Notes: a model not told the origin generated them from the letters alone. Counted from the stretch's first letter, positions 19,851 to 29,088 are shown. The stretch: DNA of 64,000 nt from Sphingomonas rubra (GCF_900115745.1 NZ_FOXP01000004.1:2501-66500), one strand, 5' to 3'. Program-made: numbers and translations.

Positions 19851-21119
19851 TCAGTGGCCAACCGGAACGACGCGAGGGGTGCCCGGCTCGGCGAGGGTCA
19901 GGCGCGGGACGAGCAGCTGCACGAGGAGGAGCGCCACGAGGTAGGAGCCGCCGCACAGGAGCAGCAGGGGGGCATAGCCGTAGCCGTTGTCCAGCGAGAA
20001 GCCGGCCCCCTCGATCATCGCCATCCCGGTGAGATTGCCGGCAAAGGCGCCGATCCCGATCGCGGTGCCGATCATGCTGGCGGGGAAGATGTCCGCCGTC
20101 ATCCCGAACACGTTGGTCGAGAAGCCCTGATGCGCGAACAGCCCGAGCCCGAGCAGTGCCGCCGCGACCCACGCATCGCCGGTCAGCAGCACCGTCGGCA
20201 CCGGCAGGATCAGCAGCGCGTAGACGAGCATCGACCCCTTGCGCGCTCGATCGATGTCCACGCCGCGGGACATCAGCCATGTCGGCAGGATGCCGCCGCT
20301 CAGCGAGCCGAGCGCGGCAAGGGCGTAGATGAAGGCGATGGGCAGGCCGAGCTCGCCCTGCGACAGGCCGAACATGCGGTGGAACAGGTCGGGCATGAAG
20401 AACAGCAGGAACCACCAGCACTGGTCGCTGAGCGCCTTGGCCGCGACCACCGCCCATTGCCGACGATCGCGGAGCAGGGACGTCCAAGGGACCGCGCCCG
20501 CCTCAGCGACGCCGGCGACCTTGTCGACACGGCCCGTCCTGGGCGTGACGATGAGCCATGCGACCACCCAGACGAACCCCAATCCCCCGGTGATGAGGAA
20601 CGCCGCCCGCCACCCCAGCCACAGCGCGAGGGCAGGGACGGTGAGCGGTGCCACCACGGCGCCGAAGTTCGAGGCCATGTTGCCGATGCCGAGCATCAGC
20701 GAGCGCTGTTCGGGGGGGAAGTAGGTGCCCGCGGTCTTCACCTGCGCGGGCGTGCCGATCGACTCGGCCGCGCCCAGCAGCGCGCGAACGCCGATAAAGC
20801 CCGCCACCGACGACACGAAGGCGTGCGCCATGCCGGCGATGCTCCACGCAGCCACGCCGATCGCGAAGCCGCGCCGCAGCCCCATGCGGTCGATGAACCA
20901 GCCGGTGCCGAGGAACGAGACCGCCGCGCAGAACTGGAACGCCGAGGCCATATGGCTGTAATCGCGATCGCTCCAGCCGTACTCGCCCTGCAGCATCGGC
21001 TTGAGCAGCGCGATGACCTGCCGGTCGACGTAGTTGAGCATGATCGCGGTGAATGCCAGCGCAACGATCGCCCAGCGCCTGGCGCCGACATGCTGTTCGA
21101 TGTCCTCTCTCCCCTTCAT
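19851..21119 (-). CDS. MFS transporter, anion:cation symporter (ACS) family
   Basis: 422 aa with 12 predicted membrane helices. LNYVDRQVIALLKP near the N-terminus is typical of the ACS family, which carries organic anions such as hexuronates. SQ is an anionic sugar, so inner-membrane SQ uptake is a reasonable role. The ATG at 21119 directly follows the operator copy O2; an upstream ATG at 21140 would place O2 inside the gene. There is no clear Shine-Dalgarno for either. The gene follows the LacI gene on the same strand and is convergent with the TonB receptor gene. Confidence 0.86.
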   Translation of the reverse strand: MKGREDIEQHVGARRWAIVALAFTAIMLNYVDRQVIALLKPMLQGEYGWSDRDYSHMASAFQFCAAVSFLGTGWFIDRMGLRRGFAIGVAAWSIAGMAHAFVSSVAGFIGVRALLGAAESIGTPAQVKTAGTYFPPEQRSLMLGIGNMASNFGAVVAPLTVPALALWLGWRAAFLITGGLGFVWVVAWLIVTPRTGRVDKVAGVAEAGAVPWTSLLRDRRQWAVVAAKALSDQCWWFLLFFMPDLFHRMFGLSQGELGLPIAFIYALAALGSLSGGILPTWLMSRGVDIDRARKGSMLVYALLILPVPTVLLTGDAWVAAALLGLGLFAHQGFSTNVFGMTADIFPASMIGTAIGIGAFAGNLTGMAMIEGAGFSLDNGYGYAPLLLLCGGSYLVALLLVQLLVPRLTLAEPGTPRVVPVGH

Positions 21120-21120
21120 A

Positions 21121-21140
21121 TAGGACAACGGTGTCAGCAT
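21121..21140. promoter_or_regulatory. Putative LacI-family operator O2
   Basis: The core GACAACGGTGTC (21124-21135) is identical, as reverse complement, to the core of O1 at 17174-17185. The outer bases are less symmetric (TAGGACA and TGTCAGC). It lies between the lacI-type gene and the MFS start, so the regulator probably controls the transporter from here. Confidence 0.7.
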
Positions 21141-21152
21141 GCGCGAGCGGCG

Positions 21153-22184
21153 TCAAGCGGCGGCCGGCACGACGGTCGACTCCCTGACCACGAGTTCATA
21201 GGCCAGCTCGCGCTGGCAGGCCGCCTGGCCCGTCAGCAGCAGATCGGCGGCGTCTGCGGCGAGGTCGCGTACGGGCTGACGAACGGTCGTCAGCGGCGGC
21301 CATACCACTTCGGCCAAGGGCGTGTCGTCGAACCCGGCGACCGAGAGCTGGTGCGGCACCACGATCCCACGTCGATGCGCGGCGGCCAGCGCCCCCGCGG
21401 CCATGTCGTCGCTGGAGGCGAAGATCGCGCTGGGCGGCTCCGCCATGTCGAGCAGCGCCTCCGCCGCTGTTCGGCCGGACACGAAGTCGAACGCGCCCTG
21501 GCGGATATAGTCGAGATCGACATCCAGGCCGCCCGCGGCGAGCGCTCGCAAATGTCCGGAGAGCCGCTGCCCGGAGGCCGCGTAGCTCCGCTCGCCGACG
21601 ATGAAGCCGATGCGCGCGTGACCGAGGCCGATGAGGTGCGTCGTCATGTCGAAGGCGGCCTGCTCGTTGTCGATCGACGTCGACGACACGTTCTCGATCG
21701 GTCCGCCGGGTTGCAGCCGCACGAAGGGAATGCGTCGGCGTTCGAGCTCCTCCAGCACCCGCCGGTCGTCGCAGGCCGGTGGCGCCAGCACCAGACCATC
21801 GGGATGCGCCTGGTCGACCAGGGCGAGGATGTCTTCGAGCAGCGTGGGTGAGCCGCGGTCGTACGGCTGCGCGATCATGCGCACACCGTCCTGCTCGCAC
21901 CGCCGGCGGACGCCCGCCTGGACCTCGTACACGTACCACGGATTGGGGTTGTCGCAGATCAGCGCGATCTGGTGCGACCGATGCCCTTTCAGTGCGCGTG
22001 CCGCCTGGCTCGGTTGAAAGCCGATCTCGCTCATCACCGCCAGGACGCGGCGGCGCGTATCCTGGCCGACATATTGTTCGTTGTTGATGACGCGCGACAC
22101 CGTCTTGATCGAGACCGCGGCGAGGCGCGACACGTCGCGGATGGTGGGGCGGCTTCCGGGCGGGGGGGTTCTGGCATCCGACAT
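21153..22184 (-). CDS. LacI family transcriptional regulator of the SQ locus
   Basis: 343 aa. The N-terminal LacI helix-turn-helix is clear: TIRDVSRLAAVSIKTVSRVI with hinge helix PSQAARALKG. A periplasmic-binding-like sensor domain follows (LVLAPPACDDRRVLEEL; IFASSDDMAAGALAAAHRRG; VAGFDDTPLAEVVWPPLTTV). The location and two matching CG-centred operators at the SQ operon and the MFS gene point to it as the local repressor, with SQ or a related sugar as likely inducer. It lies 94 bp downstream of glpK on the same strand, so read-through from glpK is possible. Confidence 0.9.
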   Translation of the reverse strand: MSDARTPPPGSRPTIRDVSRLAAVSIKTVSRVINNEQYVGQDTRRRVLAVMSEIGFQPSQAARALKGHRSHQIALICDNPNPWYVYEVQAGVRRRCEQDGVRMIAQPYDRGSPTLLEDILALVDQAHPDGLVLAPPACDDRRVLEELERRRIPFVRLQPGGPIENVSSTSIDNEQAAFDMTTHLIGLGHARIGFIVGERSYAASGQRLSGHLRALAAGGLDVDLDYIRQGAFDFVSGRTAAEALLDMAEPPSAIFASSDDMAAGALAAAHRRGIVVPHQLSVAGFDDTPLAEVVWPPLTTVRQPVRDLAADAADLLLTGQAACQRELAYELVVRESTVVPAAA

Positions 22185-22278
22185 CGGCCCCGTCCTACGC
22201 AGCGCGGCGGGTCGAAGGAATAGCAGCGTCGCCCGACGGGTCCGTCAGCTGCCATCAGCGAAGCGGCGCCCGGTCACA

Positions 22279-23772
22279 TCAGCGGTTGCCGCTCAACGTC
22301 CGTCGTACGGCGTCGTGCCAGCCGGCCGCGAGTCGGTCGCGGGTTTCCGCCGCCATCGACGGCTCGAAGCAGCGCTCCCGCGACCAGAGCCGCTCCAGCT
22401 CGTCCAGTCCGGACCAGACCCCCGTCGCCAGCCCCGCGTGGAACGCCGCGCCGCGCGCGGTGGTCTCCAGGTCGGCCGGCCGCTCCACCGGCGCGTCGAT
22501 CATGTCGGCGAGGAAGCGGCACAGCCAGTCGTTCGCCGCCATGCCGCCGTCGACGCGGAGCATCGCCAATCGGCCGCTGCCGTCCTCGGCCATCGCCCGG
22601 ATCAGGTCCATCGTCTGGAACGCGACGGATTCGAGCGCCGCCCGCGCCAGATGCGCGGCCCCCGCGCCCAGCGTCAGGCCGAAGATCGCGCCGCGCGCCT
22701 CGGCATCCCAGTGCGGTGCGCCCAGCCCCGCGAACGCCGGCACCATATAGACGCCGTGGCTGTCGGGCACGCGCGTCGCGAGATCGTCGGTCTGGCTCGC
22801 ATGGGTGATGACGCCGATGCCGTCGCGAAGCCACTTCACCGCGGCGCCCGCGACGAAGATCGATCCTTCCAGCGCGTAGGTCGTCCGTCCGTCAATGCGG
22901 TAGGCGGGTGTGGTCAGCAGGCGATTGGCCGAGGTCGCGGCCTGGTCGCCGGTGTTGAGCAGGATGAAGCAGCCCGTGCCGTAGGTCGATTTCGCGGTTC
23001 CCGGCGCGAAGCAGGCTTGGCCGAACAGCGCCGCCTGCTGGTCGCCCGCCATGCCGGCGACCGGGATCGCCGCGCCGAACAGATCCGCCGCGGTCGTGCC
23101 GTAGACGTGGGCGTTGTCGTGGACCGACGGCAGCATCGCTTCCGGCACGCGCAGCAATCGGCACAATTCGGCATCCCAGCAGTGGCGGTGGATGTCGAAC
23201 AGCATCGTGCGCGACGCGTTGGTCACGTCGGTGGCGTGGACCGCGCCCCCCGTCAGCCGCCAGAGCAGAAAGCTGTCGATGGTGCCGAACGCCAGTTCGC
23301 CACGCTCCGCCCGCGCCCGTGCGCCTGAGACGTTGTCCAACATCCACGCGATCTTGGTGGCGGAGAAATACGGGTCGACCAGCAGTCCGGTGCGTTCCCG
23401 GACCAGATCCTCGACACCGTCCGTGCGCAGCTCGTGGCAGCGGTCGGCGGTGCGGCGGTCCTGCCACACGATCGCGCGATGGATCGGCAGCCCGGACGCC
23501 CGGTCCCACACCACCGCCGTCTCGCGCTGGTTGGTGATGCCGATCCCGGCCACGTCGGCGGCGGCGATCCCGCTCGCTTCCAGGGCCTCCCTCGCGGTCG
23601 CGAGCACGTCGCGCCAGATGTCCTCCGGGTCGTGCTCCACGCGACCCGGTTCGGGATAGTGCTGCTGGAACTCCCTTTGCGCGATCGCGACGCGGCGCGC
23701 CTCGCCGTCAAAGACGATGCTGCGCGTCGACGTGGTGCCCTGGTCGATCACCAGGATGTGCGTCCGCGCCAA
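22279..23772 (-). CDS. glpK: Glycerol kinase
   Basis: 497 aa, full length. FGGY kinase motifs are present: [13 protein letters not shown] at the N-terminus, [28 protein letters not shown], and [19 protein letters not shown]. It phosphorylates glycerol to glycerol 3-phosphate in the cytoplasm. It is divergent from glpD-glpR. Placed next to the SQ locus, it could use the glycerol released when the sulfoquinovosidase cleaves sulfoquinovosyl glycerol; this metabolic link is inferred. Confidence 0.96.
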   Translation of the reverse strand: MARTHILVIDQGTTSTRSIVFDGEARRVAIAQREFQQHYPEPGRVEHDPEDIWRDVLATAREALEASGIAAADVAGIGITNQRETAVVWDRASGLPIHRAIVWQDRRTADRCHELRTDGVEDLVRERTGLLVDPYFSATKIAWMLDNVSGARARAERGELAFGTIDSFLLWRLTGGAVHATDVTNASRTMLFDIHRHCWDAELCRLLRVPEAMLPSVHDNAHVYGTTAADLFGAAIPVAGMAGDQQAALFGQACFAPGTAKSTYGTGCFILLNTGDQAATSANRLLTTPAYRIDGRTTYALEGSIFVAGAAVKWLRDGIGVITHASQTDDLATRVPDSHGVYMVPAFAGLGAPHWDAEARGAIFGLTLGAGAAHLARAALESVAFQTMDLIRAMAEDGSGRLAMLRVDGGMAANDWLCRFLADMIDAPVERPADLETTARGAAFHAGLATGVWSGLDELERLWSRERCFEPSMAAETRDRLAAGWHDAVRRTLSGNR

Positions 23773-23790
23773 AGAACCTCTCCATCATTC

Positions 23791-23840
23791 TATGTTCGAA
23801 CGAATGCTCATTGAGTTTCGCCCGAAGGTCAAGCATTTCG
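23791..23840. promoter_or_regulatory. Putative GlpR operator region between glpK and glpD
   Basis: TATGTTCGAA (23791-23800) fits the half-site WATKYTCGWW known for E. coli GlpR. Further TTCG-containing repeats follow (CGAATGCTCA, TTTCGCCCGAA, CATTTCG). The 120-bp divergent region is the expected control site of glpK and glpD. Confidence 0.5.
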
Positions 23841-23892
23841 TTTATCCGCCGGGCATGGTATGTCGGCCCCCGGACCGACGGAGGCGTGTGCG

Positions 23893-25407
23893 ATGGATCA
23901 TTGGCCGGATGGGACGATCGACATGCTCGTCGTCGGCGGCGGTATCAACGGCGCCGGGATCGCGCGCGATGCGGCCGGTCGCGGCCTGTCGGTGCTGCTG
24001 GTCGAGCAGGACGATCTCGCCAGCCATACCTCGTCGGCCTCCACCAAGCTGATCCACGGTGGCCTGCGCTACCTGGAATATGGCGAGTTCCGGCTGGTGC
24101 GCGAGGCGCTGATCGAGCGCGAGCGGCTGTGGGGCATGGCGCCGCACATCATCTGGCCGCTCCGCTTTGTGTTGCCGCAAACGCAGTCGCCGCGCCCCGC
24201 CTGGATGGTCCGCCTGGGCCTGTTCCTCTACGACCACCTGGGCGGACGAGAGCGGTTGCCGGGCACCGAGACGGTCTCGCTCGCCGGTACGCCGTGGGGA
24301 AACGGCCTGAAGGCGGATGGGGGCAGGGCATTCGTATACTCGGACTGCTGGGTCGAGGACAGCCGGCTGGTCGCGCTCAACGCCGTCGACGCCGCCGAGC
24401 GCGGCGCGATCATCAAGACGCGCACCCGGCTCGTCGCGGCGGACCGTGACGCCGATGGCTGGAGAGCGACGCTCGAGACGGGCGACGGACGTCGCGAGGT
24501 GAGGGCGCGGGCGGTGGTCAACGCGGCGGGACCATGGGTCGCCGACGTGCTCGGCCGAGCCGGCGGCGGGCGGACCGACCGCGGCGTGCGGCTGGTCAAG
24601 GGCAGCCACATCGTCGTGCCGCGGCTCTACGACGGCGATCACGCCCTCATGCTTCAGAACCCCGACCGGCGAATCGTCTTCGCCATCCCGTACGAGGGTG
24701 ACTATACGCTGGTCGGCACCACCGACGAGGCGTGGGACGACGCGCCGGGCCGCGCCACGATCGGCGAGGCGGAGACCGACTACATCCTCGCCACGATCGC
24801 GCGCTACTTCGAGCGGACGGTGACGCGCGCCGACGTAGCCTGGAGCTTCTCGGGCATCCGACCGCTCTACGACGACAAGGCGGCCAGCGCCTCGGCGGTG
24901 ACGCGCGACTATGTGCTCGACCTCGACGCCGGGGAGGGCCGCGCGCCGATGCTGAGCGTGTTCGGTGGCAAGATCACCACCTACCGCAAGCTCGCCGAGC
25001 ACGCGCTGCGCGACCTGGCGCCGCTCTTGCTCAGCGCCGGGCCCGCATGGACCGCGGGCGCGCCGCTGCCCGGCGGAGACATGCCGGATGCCGATTTCGA
25101 GCGCTTCCTCGCCGACCTGACGGTGCGCTACCCCCGCTTGCCAGAACCGCTGCTCCGGCGACTGGCGCGGGCATATGGCACGCGCGTGACGATGATTCTG
25201 GGGACGGCATCGACGACCGGCGATCTCGGCGAGGACCTCGGCGGTGGGCTGCACGTGGCCGAGGTAGACCATCTCGTCCGCCACGAGTTCGCGCGCAGTG
25301 CTGAGGACGTGCTCTGGCGGCGGAGCAAGCTCGGCCTCCACGTGCCGCCGGGCACCGCGGCGCGGGTGGACGAACATGTGGCCAAGCGCTTGGCCCGCGC
25401 CGCGTGA
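23893..25407 (+). CDS. glpD: Aerobic glycerol-3-phosphate dehydrogenase
   Basis: 504 aa. The FAD-binding N-terminus is MLVVGGGINGAGIARDAAGR, followed by the family signature STKLIHGGLRYLEYGEF. The C-terminal DAO domain includes VFGGKITTYRKLAEHAL. This membrane-associated flavoprotein oxidises glycerol 3-phosphate to dihydroxyacetone phosphate and feeds quinones. The ATG at 23893 has GGAGG 8 nt upstream, better than the ATG at 23860. It overlaps the next gene by 4 bp (GTGA). Confidence 0.95.
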   Translation: MDHWPDGTIDMLVVGGGINGAGIARDAAGRGLSVLLVEQDDLASHTSSASTKLIHGGLRYLEYGEFRLVREALIERERLWGMAPHIIWPLRFVLPQTQSPRPAWMVRLGLFLYDHLGGRERLPGTETVSLAGTPWGNGLKADGGRAFVYSDCWVEDSRLVALNAVDAAERGAIIKTRTRLVAADRDADGWRATLETGDGRREVRARAVVNAAGPWVADVLGRAGGGRTDRGVRLVKGSHIVVPRLYDGDHALMLQNPDRRIVFAIPYEGDYTLVGTTDEAWDDAPGRATIGEAETDYILATIARYFERTVTRADVAWSFSGIRPLYDDKAASASAVTRDYVLDLDAGEGRAPMLSVFGGKITTYRKLAEHALRDLAPLLLSAGPAWTAGAPLPGGDMPDADFERFLADLTVRYPRLPEPLLRRLARAYGTRVTMILGTASTTGDLGEDLGGGLHVAEVDHLVRHEFARSAEDVLWRRSKLGLHVPPGTAARVDEHVAKRLARAA

Positions 25408-26192
25408 GCGGCAACGCGACCGACGTCGCCGCTGCGCGGCACGCGCGGATCGTGGAACTCGCGCGGGCGGGCGGCACCGTCTCCGTGGAGGCGCTCGCGC
25501 AGGCACTCGACGTCACCCCGCAAACGATCCGCAAGGACCTGACGTTGCTGGAACGCCGCTCGCTTCTCGCGCGTGTCCACGGCGGAGCGGTGGCGACTTC
25601 TGGCACCGCGAACCTCGCTTATGCCGAGCGGCGCGACCTGGCCGTTGCAGCGAAGCAGGAGATTGGCGCCGCAGCCGCCGATCTCGTGCCGGACGGGGCC
25701 AGCCTGTTCATCAACATCGGCACCACCGCCGAAGCGATCGCGCGCCATCTGGTTGAGCGGCGCAGGCTGATGGTCATCACCAACAACCTCAACGTGGTGG
25801 ACATCCTGGCGGAACGGCCCGGCATCGAGGTCATCGCCGCCGGCGGGCGCGTCCGCCCGGACGATCGGGCAGTGGTGGGATCGATCGCCATGGACTTCAT
25901 CAGGGGCTTCAAAGTCGATTTCGCCCTGATCGGCGCGTCGGCGATCGAGCCGGATGGCGACTTTCTCGACTTCGACGTCGACGAGGTCCACGTCTCCCGC
26001 ACCATCATCCGCAACGCCCGCAATGTCATCCTGGCGATGGACTCGTCGAAGGCGGAGCGCGCGGCACCGGTGCGCATCGGCTCGCTCGCTGATATCGACT
26101 GGCTGGTTACCGATCGCGCCTCGAGTAGGTTGCAGGAGGCCTGCCGTTTCTCGCAGGTTGAACTTATTGTAACACGTAAGATCGCGTCTTGA
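25404..26192 (+). CDS. glpR: DeoR-family glycerol-3-phosphate regulon repressor
   Basis: 262 aa from a GTG overlapping the glpD stop. The N-terminal DeoR helix-turn-helix (VSVEALAQALDVTPQTIRKD, then LLERRSLLARVHGGAV) is followed by a sugar-phosphate sensor domain (INIGTTAEAIARHL; VITNNLNVVDIL; DFALIGASAIEPDGDFLDFD). Its coupling to glpD and position opposite glpK fit GlpR, which represses the glp genes until glycerol 3-phosphate binds. Confidence 0.92.
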   Translation: MSGNATDVAAARHARIVELARAGGTVSVEALAQALDVTPQTIRKDLTLLERRSLLARVHGGAVATSGTANLAYAERRDLAVAAKQEIGAAAADLVPDGASLFINIGTTAEAIARHLVERRRLMVITNNLNVVDILAERPGIEVIAAGGRVRPDDRAVVGSIAMDFIRGFKVDFALIGASAIEPDGDFLDFDVDEVHVSRTIIRNARNVILAMDSSKAERAAPVRIGSLADIDWLVTDRASSRLQEACRFSQVELIVTRKIAS

Positions 26193-26600
26193 TGTTTATC
26201 GTTGTGCGAGCACTATTTTCCCAGAAATTAATAGCGTGTGGGGGCAGTTGTTTAGCGACAGCGGCATATGACGCCGGCACGCGACCACTGCCGCCTCCTA
26301 CTTAATCGACGACAAGGTTGGTCTTGGGCCCTCCGGAGCCGTGGGCAGACCGAACGTTGCGCGGCGCTTCCTCCACTTGGCTACCTTCTTCTGGTTGCCG
26401 CCCGTAGCGCTTTATTAGCGCCCTCTGGTTATCTTGCTGTGCTGTATCGCTCGGCGGACTGCTTCGGTCTTTCAGGCGCTTTCATGGCTACCTGATCCAT
26501 GGCGATCCTTCTATTCGTTCCGGGAACTGATGCACCATCAGGGCCCGGATCAAACATCTACAACGGCACTCCAGAATGTCTTGTTGTCTCACAATTGCCT
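26193..26600. other. Gap between glpR and the CRISPR array, no supported gene
   Basis: About 408 nt of lower GC than the neighbours. I see no ORF with family motifs, no clear terminator and no tRNA. It flanks the degenerate end of the array, so it is the leader-distal side. Confidence 0.5.
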
Positions 26601-27910
26601 CGGATTGATCCCTGCGGGGCGGGGGAGCCGGGCTACCAGTTCATGAGGAGTACCACGGTGCGGGTTGATCCCCGCGGGTGCGGGGGAGCCTTGAGCGGGA
26701 CGGCGCCGGCCGAGCGACCGGTGGGTTGATCCCCGCGGGTGCGGGGAAGCCAGACGGGCGCGAGGTCGATCGAGGCGCATATCGGGTTGATCCCCGCGGG
26801 TGCGGGGGAGCCGCGCGCGACCGAGCGGACGGCATCACGATCGAGGGTTGATCCCCGCGGGTGCGGGGGAGCCATCCGCTGGCAGCGGTTCGCCATGTCG
26901 GTGAAGGGTTGATCCCCGCGGGTGCGGGGGAGCCAAACCCAGGGAAATACGGGCACCTCAAGCGTGCGGTTGATCCCCGCGGGTGCGGGGGAGCCCGAGG
27001 TGCGCGATCCCTGCCCCGATCTGATCAGGGTTGATCCCCGCGGGTGCGGGGGAGCCGCGTCTTCAACCAGCTCATGCTGGACGAGGTCGGGTTGATCCCC
27101 GCGGGTGCGGGGGAGCCGGTCACCGACGCCAACCCGTTGCCGAAACAGGGGGTTGATCCCCGCGGGTGCGGGGGAGCCTCGGGCCCGAACGGGCTTTTCG
27201 GGTCGGCGCTGGGTTGATCCCCGCGGGTGCGGGGGAGCCTAGAGGCGCTCGTCTTCCGCGGTGACAACGCCGGGTTGATCCCCGCGGGTGCGGGGGAGCC
27301 TCTGGTGCGATCGGCAGCCATAGGTCCGCCTGGGGTTGATCCCCGCGGGTGCGGGGGAGCCAATCCGGTGAAGGCCCCGCCCCCGCCGGCGAAGGGTTGA
27401 TCCCCGCGGGTGCGGGGGAGCCCCGATGCTGTGGCTGATCGCGACGGTGAACGGGGGTTGATCCCCGCGGGTGCGGGGGAGCCCTTGGCGTCTTGACGAA
27501 CGGCGAAGCGCCGAAGGGTTGATCCCCGCGGGTGCGGGGGAGCCGGCTCGTTGTCGTTGACCACCTCGCCGGTGTCGGGTTGATCCCCGCGGGTGCGGGG
27601 GAGCCACGTTAGGCCCAGTCCGCCGAGAACCTGGCCCGGGTTGATCCCCGCGGGTGCGGGGGAGCCCCACGCTGGCGGGCACCGGGCAGCGCATCCGCGG
27701 GTTGATCCCCGCGGGTGCGGGGGAGCCCCCGGCAGCGGATGGTAGCGCTTCTGGACGGCGGGTTGATCCCCGCGGGTGCGGGGGAGCCGCGAAGGACCGC
27801 ACCGACCAAGTCACCGCGCAGGGTTGATCCCCGCGGGTGCGGGGGAGCCGAGAAGTCAGACACTTGGATGCCTTTCGGGAGGGGTTGATCCCTGCGGGTG
27901 CGGGGGAGCC
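26601..27910 (-). CRISPR. CRISPR array, type I-E-like, 22 repeats and 21 spacers
   Basis: Repeats recur every 61 bp exactly: a 29-bp repeat and a 32-bp spacer. On the plus strand the repeat reads GGGTTGATCCCCGCGGGTGC followed by GGGGGAGCC. The reverse complement (GGCTCCCCCGCACC...) resembles type I-E repeats read in the transcribed direction, so I infer minus-strand transcription. Consistent with this, the left-most copy (26601-26629) is degenerate, as leader-distal repeats often are. An AT-rich stretch (about 27911-27950) lies on the right. Variant repeats occur at 26723 (one G to A), at 26967 (first base C) and at 27882 (one C to T). Spacers look unrelated to each other. Confidence 0.97.
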
Positions 27911-27950
27911 TCTGCCGTTTAGAGTCCTGATTATACTAACAATGTCAAAG
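27911..27950 (-). promoter_or_regulatory. Possible short CRISPR leader
   Basis: An AT-rich stretch that on the minus strand contains TATAAT about 25 nt before the first repeat. A leader normally runs longer; here the drm remnants begin almost at once, so the leader may be truncated. Confidence 0.4.
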
Positions 27951-27970
27951 AACGTCGTGCAACCCCGAAG

Positions 27971-28192
27971 TCAGCCTCGCTGCTCCGGCGAATGCCGGGC
28001 GGGCAGGGCCCGGCGGACGAGTAGGACGCTCTCGTGCGCGATCACGTCCTTGGGCGGCTCGCCCAGCACCGACAGGCCGAGGCCCCCGGCGGAGGCGGGT
28101 TCGGCCCAGCACATCACGATGCTGCCCCGGCGTAATCGGCCGTGCCATTCCTCCACCACCGTCCAGATCCGGCCGCGCACGCCCGCGCTCAT
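27971..28192 (-). pseudogene. C-terminal remnant of an unidentified protein
   Basis: A 73-aa frame with coding character (RIWTVVEEWHGRLRRGSIVM; GGLGLSVLGEPPKDVIAHES) in a different frame from the DrmA-like segment that precedes it. I do not recognise the family. It looks like the 3' end of a gene lost by deletion, joined to the drmA remnant. Confidence 0.4.
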
Positions 28193-28207
28193 GCGGGGTT
28201 GCGCGGG

Positions 28208-29088
28208 CGTCGCGACCGTTGGTATAGGCGCGGACGCGTTTGACGGCGGTGCCTTCCGTCTTGTCGCCCTTGCGCCCCAGGCGATTGGGGCTGGCATCGG
28301 AGCCGACCCACAGCCCGATCTCGATCGGCCAGTCGCCGAGCAGCGGGCGGCCGGTGTCGCCACGATAGGCATCGCCGGTGCGCAGCAGCTCGAGCGCGCA
28401 GACCAGCCCGGCCGCGCGCCCGAGCTGGTCGAGGGTCAGCAGCCGCAACGTGTAGCGCATGACCACCGCGACGCCGGCGCCCAGCAACCCGTCCGCGCCC
28501 AGCCGGCGAAGCGCGATGGTGAAGGCGGCGAGACCCAGATACGCCTCCGTCTTGCCGCCGCCGGTCGGGAAGAACAGCAGGTCGGCGACCTCGCGATCAG
28601 GATGCTGCCGGTCGGCCATGCCGGACAGGTTGAGCAGGATGAAGGCGAGCTGGAAGGGCCGCCAGCTGGGCGCGGCGGCGCCGGGGCGGCGCGCGCGGAT
28701 CGCGTCGGCGACGGCGCGGTTGGCGATGTCGAACGCCATCTGCACCCGCGCATCGGCGAGCAGCGCGATGCCCGCCGCGATCCGCGCGCGCGCGTCGTCC
28801 TGCGCCGCGATCAGCGTCGCCGCCGTCCGCCCGCGCTGCGCCGCACCGGCGATGTCGGGGGCGGCCGCGGCGGTGCGCTGCCCGGCCGACCAGTCGCCAT
28901 AGGCGACAACCAGCGGCGCCAGCGCGCCCTGCAATGCCGCCCCGTCGCCGCGGGCGAGATCGGCCAGCGCGTCCATGCCGAAGGTCACGCCCGCCACGTC
29001 GGCGGCGACGGTTCGCTCGACGGCGGCGCGCGGCAGGTGGGTGGTGTGCACCCGCCGGACCACGCCGTCGTCGCCCACGACACCTGTC
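28208..29088 (-). pseudogene. drmA-like DISARM helicase, internal fragment
   Basis: About 290 aa resembling the middle of DrmA-type helicases, which are normally above 1,000 aa. A Walker A, FPTGGGKTEAYLGLAAF, is preceded by WRPFQLAFILLNLSGMAD and followed by GVAVVMRYTLRLLTLDQLGR and IEIGLWVGSDASPN. Both the N-terminal part and everything after the first RecA motifs, including the DEAD-box and motif VI region, are missing. It is out of frame with the methylase fragment upstream. It cannot encode a working helicase. Confidence 0.75.

Noticed and set aside
22185..22278. A third copy of the LacI operator before the lacI gene itself
   Set aside because: No GACACCGTTGTC-like core is present, so autoregulation is not supported by this site search.
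26633..27863. Repetitive minus-strand ORFs with recurring PAPAGINP and PRTRGDQP
   Set aside because: These are translations of the CRISPR repeat in different frames.
27911..27966. TTGACA and TATAAT-like hexamers on the minus strand as a full CRISPR promoter
   Set aside because: The two hexamers are only 7 nt apart, too close for a sigma-70 promoter; only the TATAAT was kept as a weak hint.
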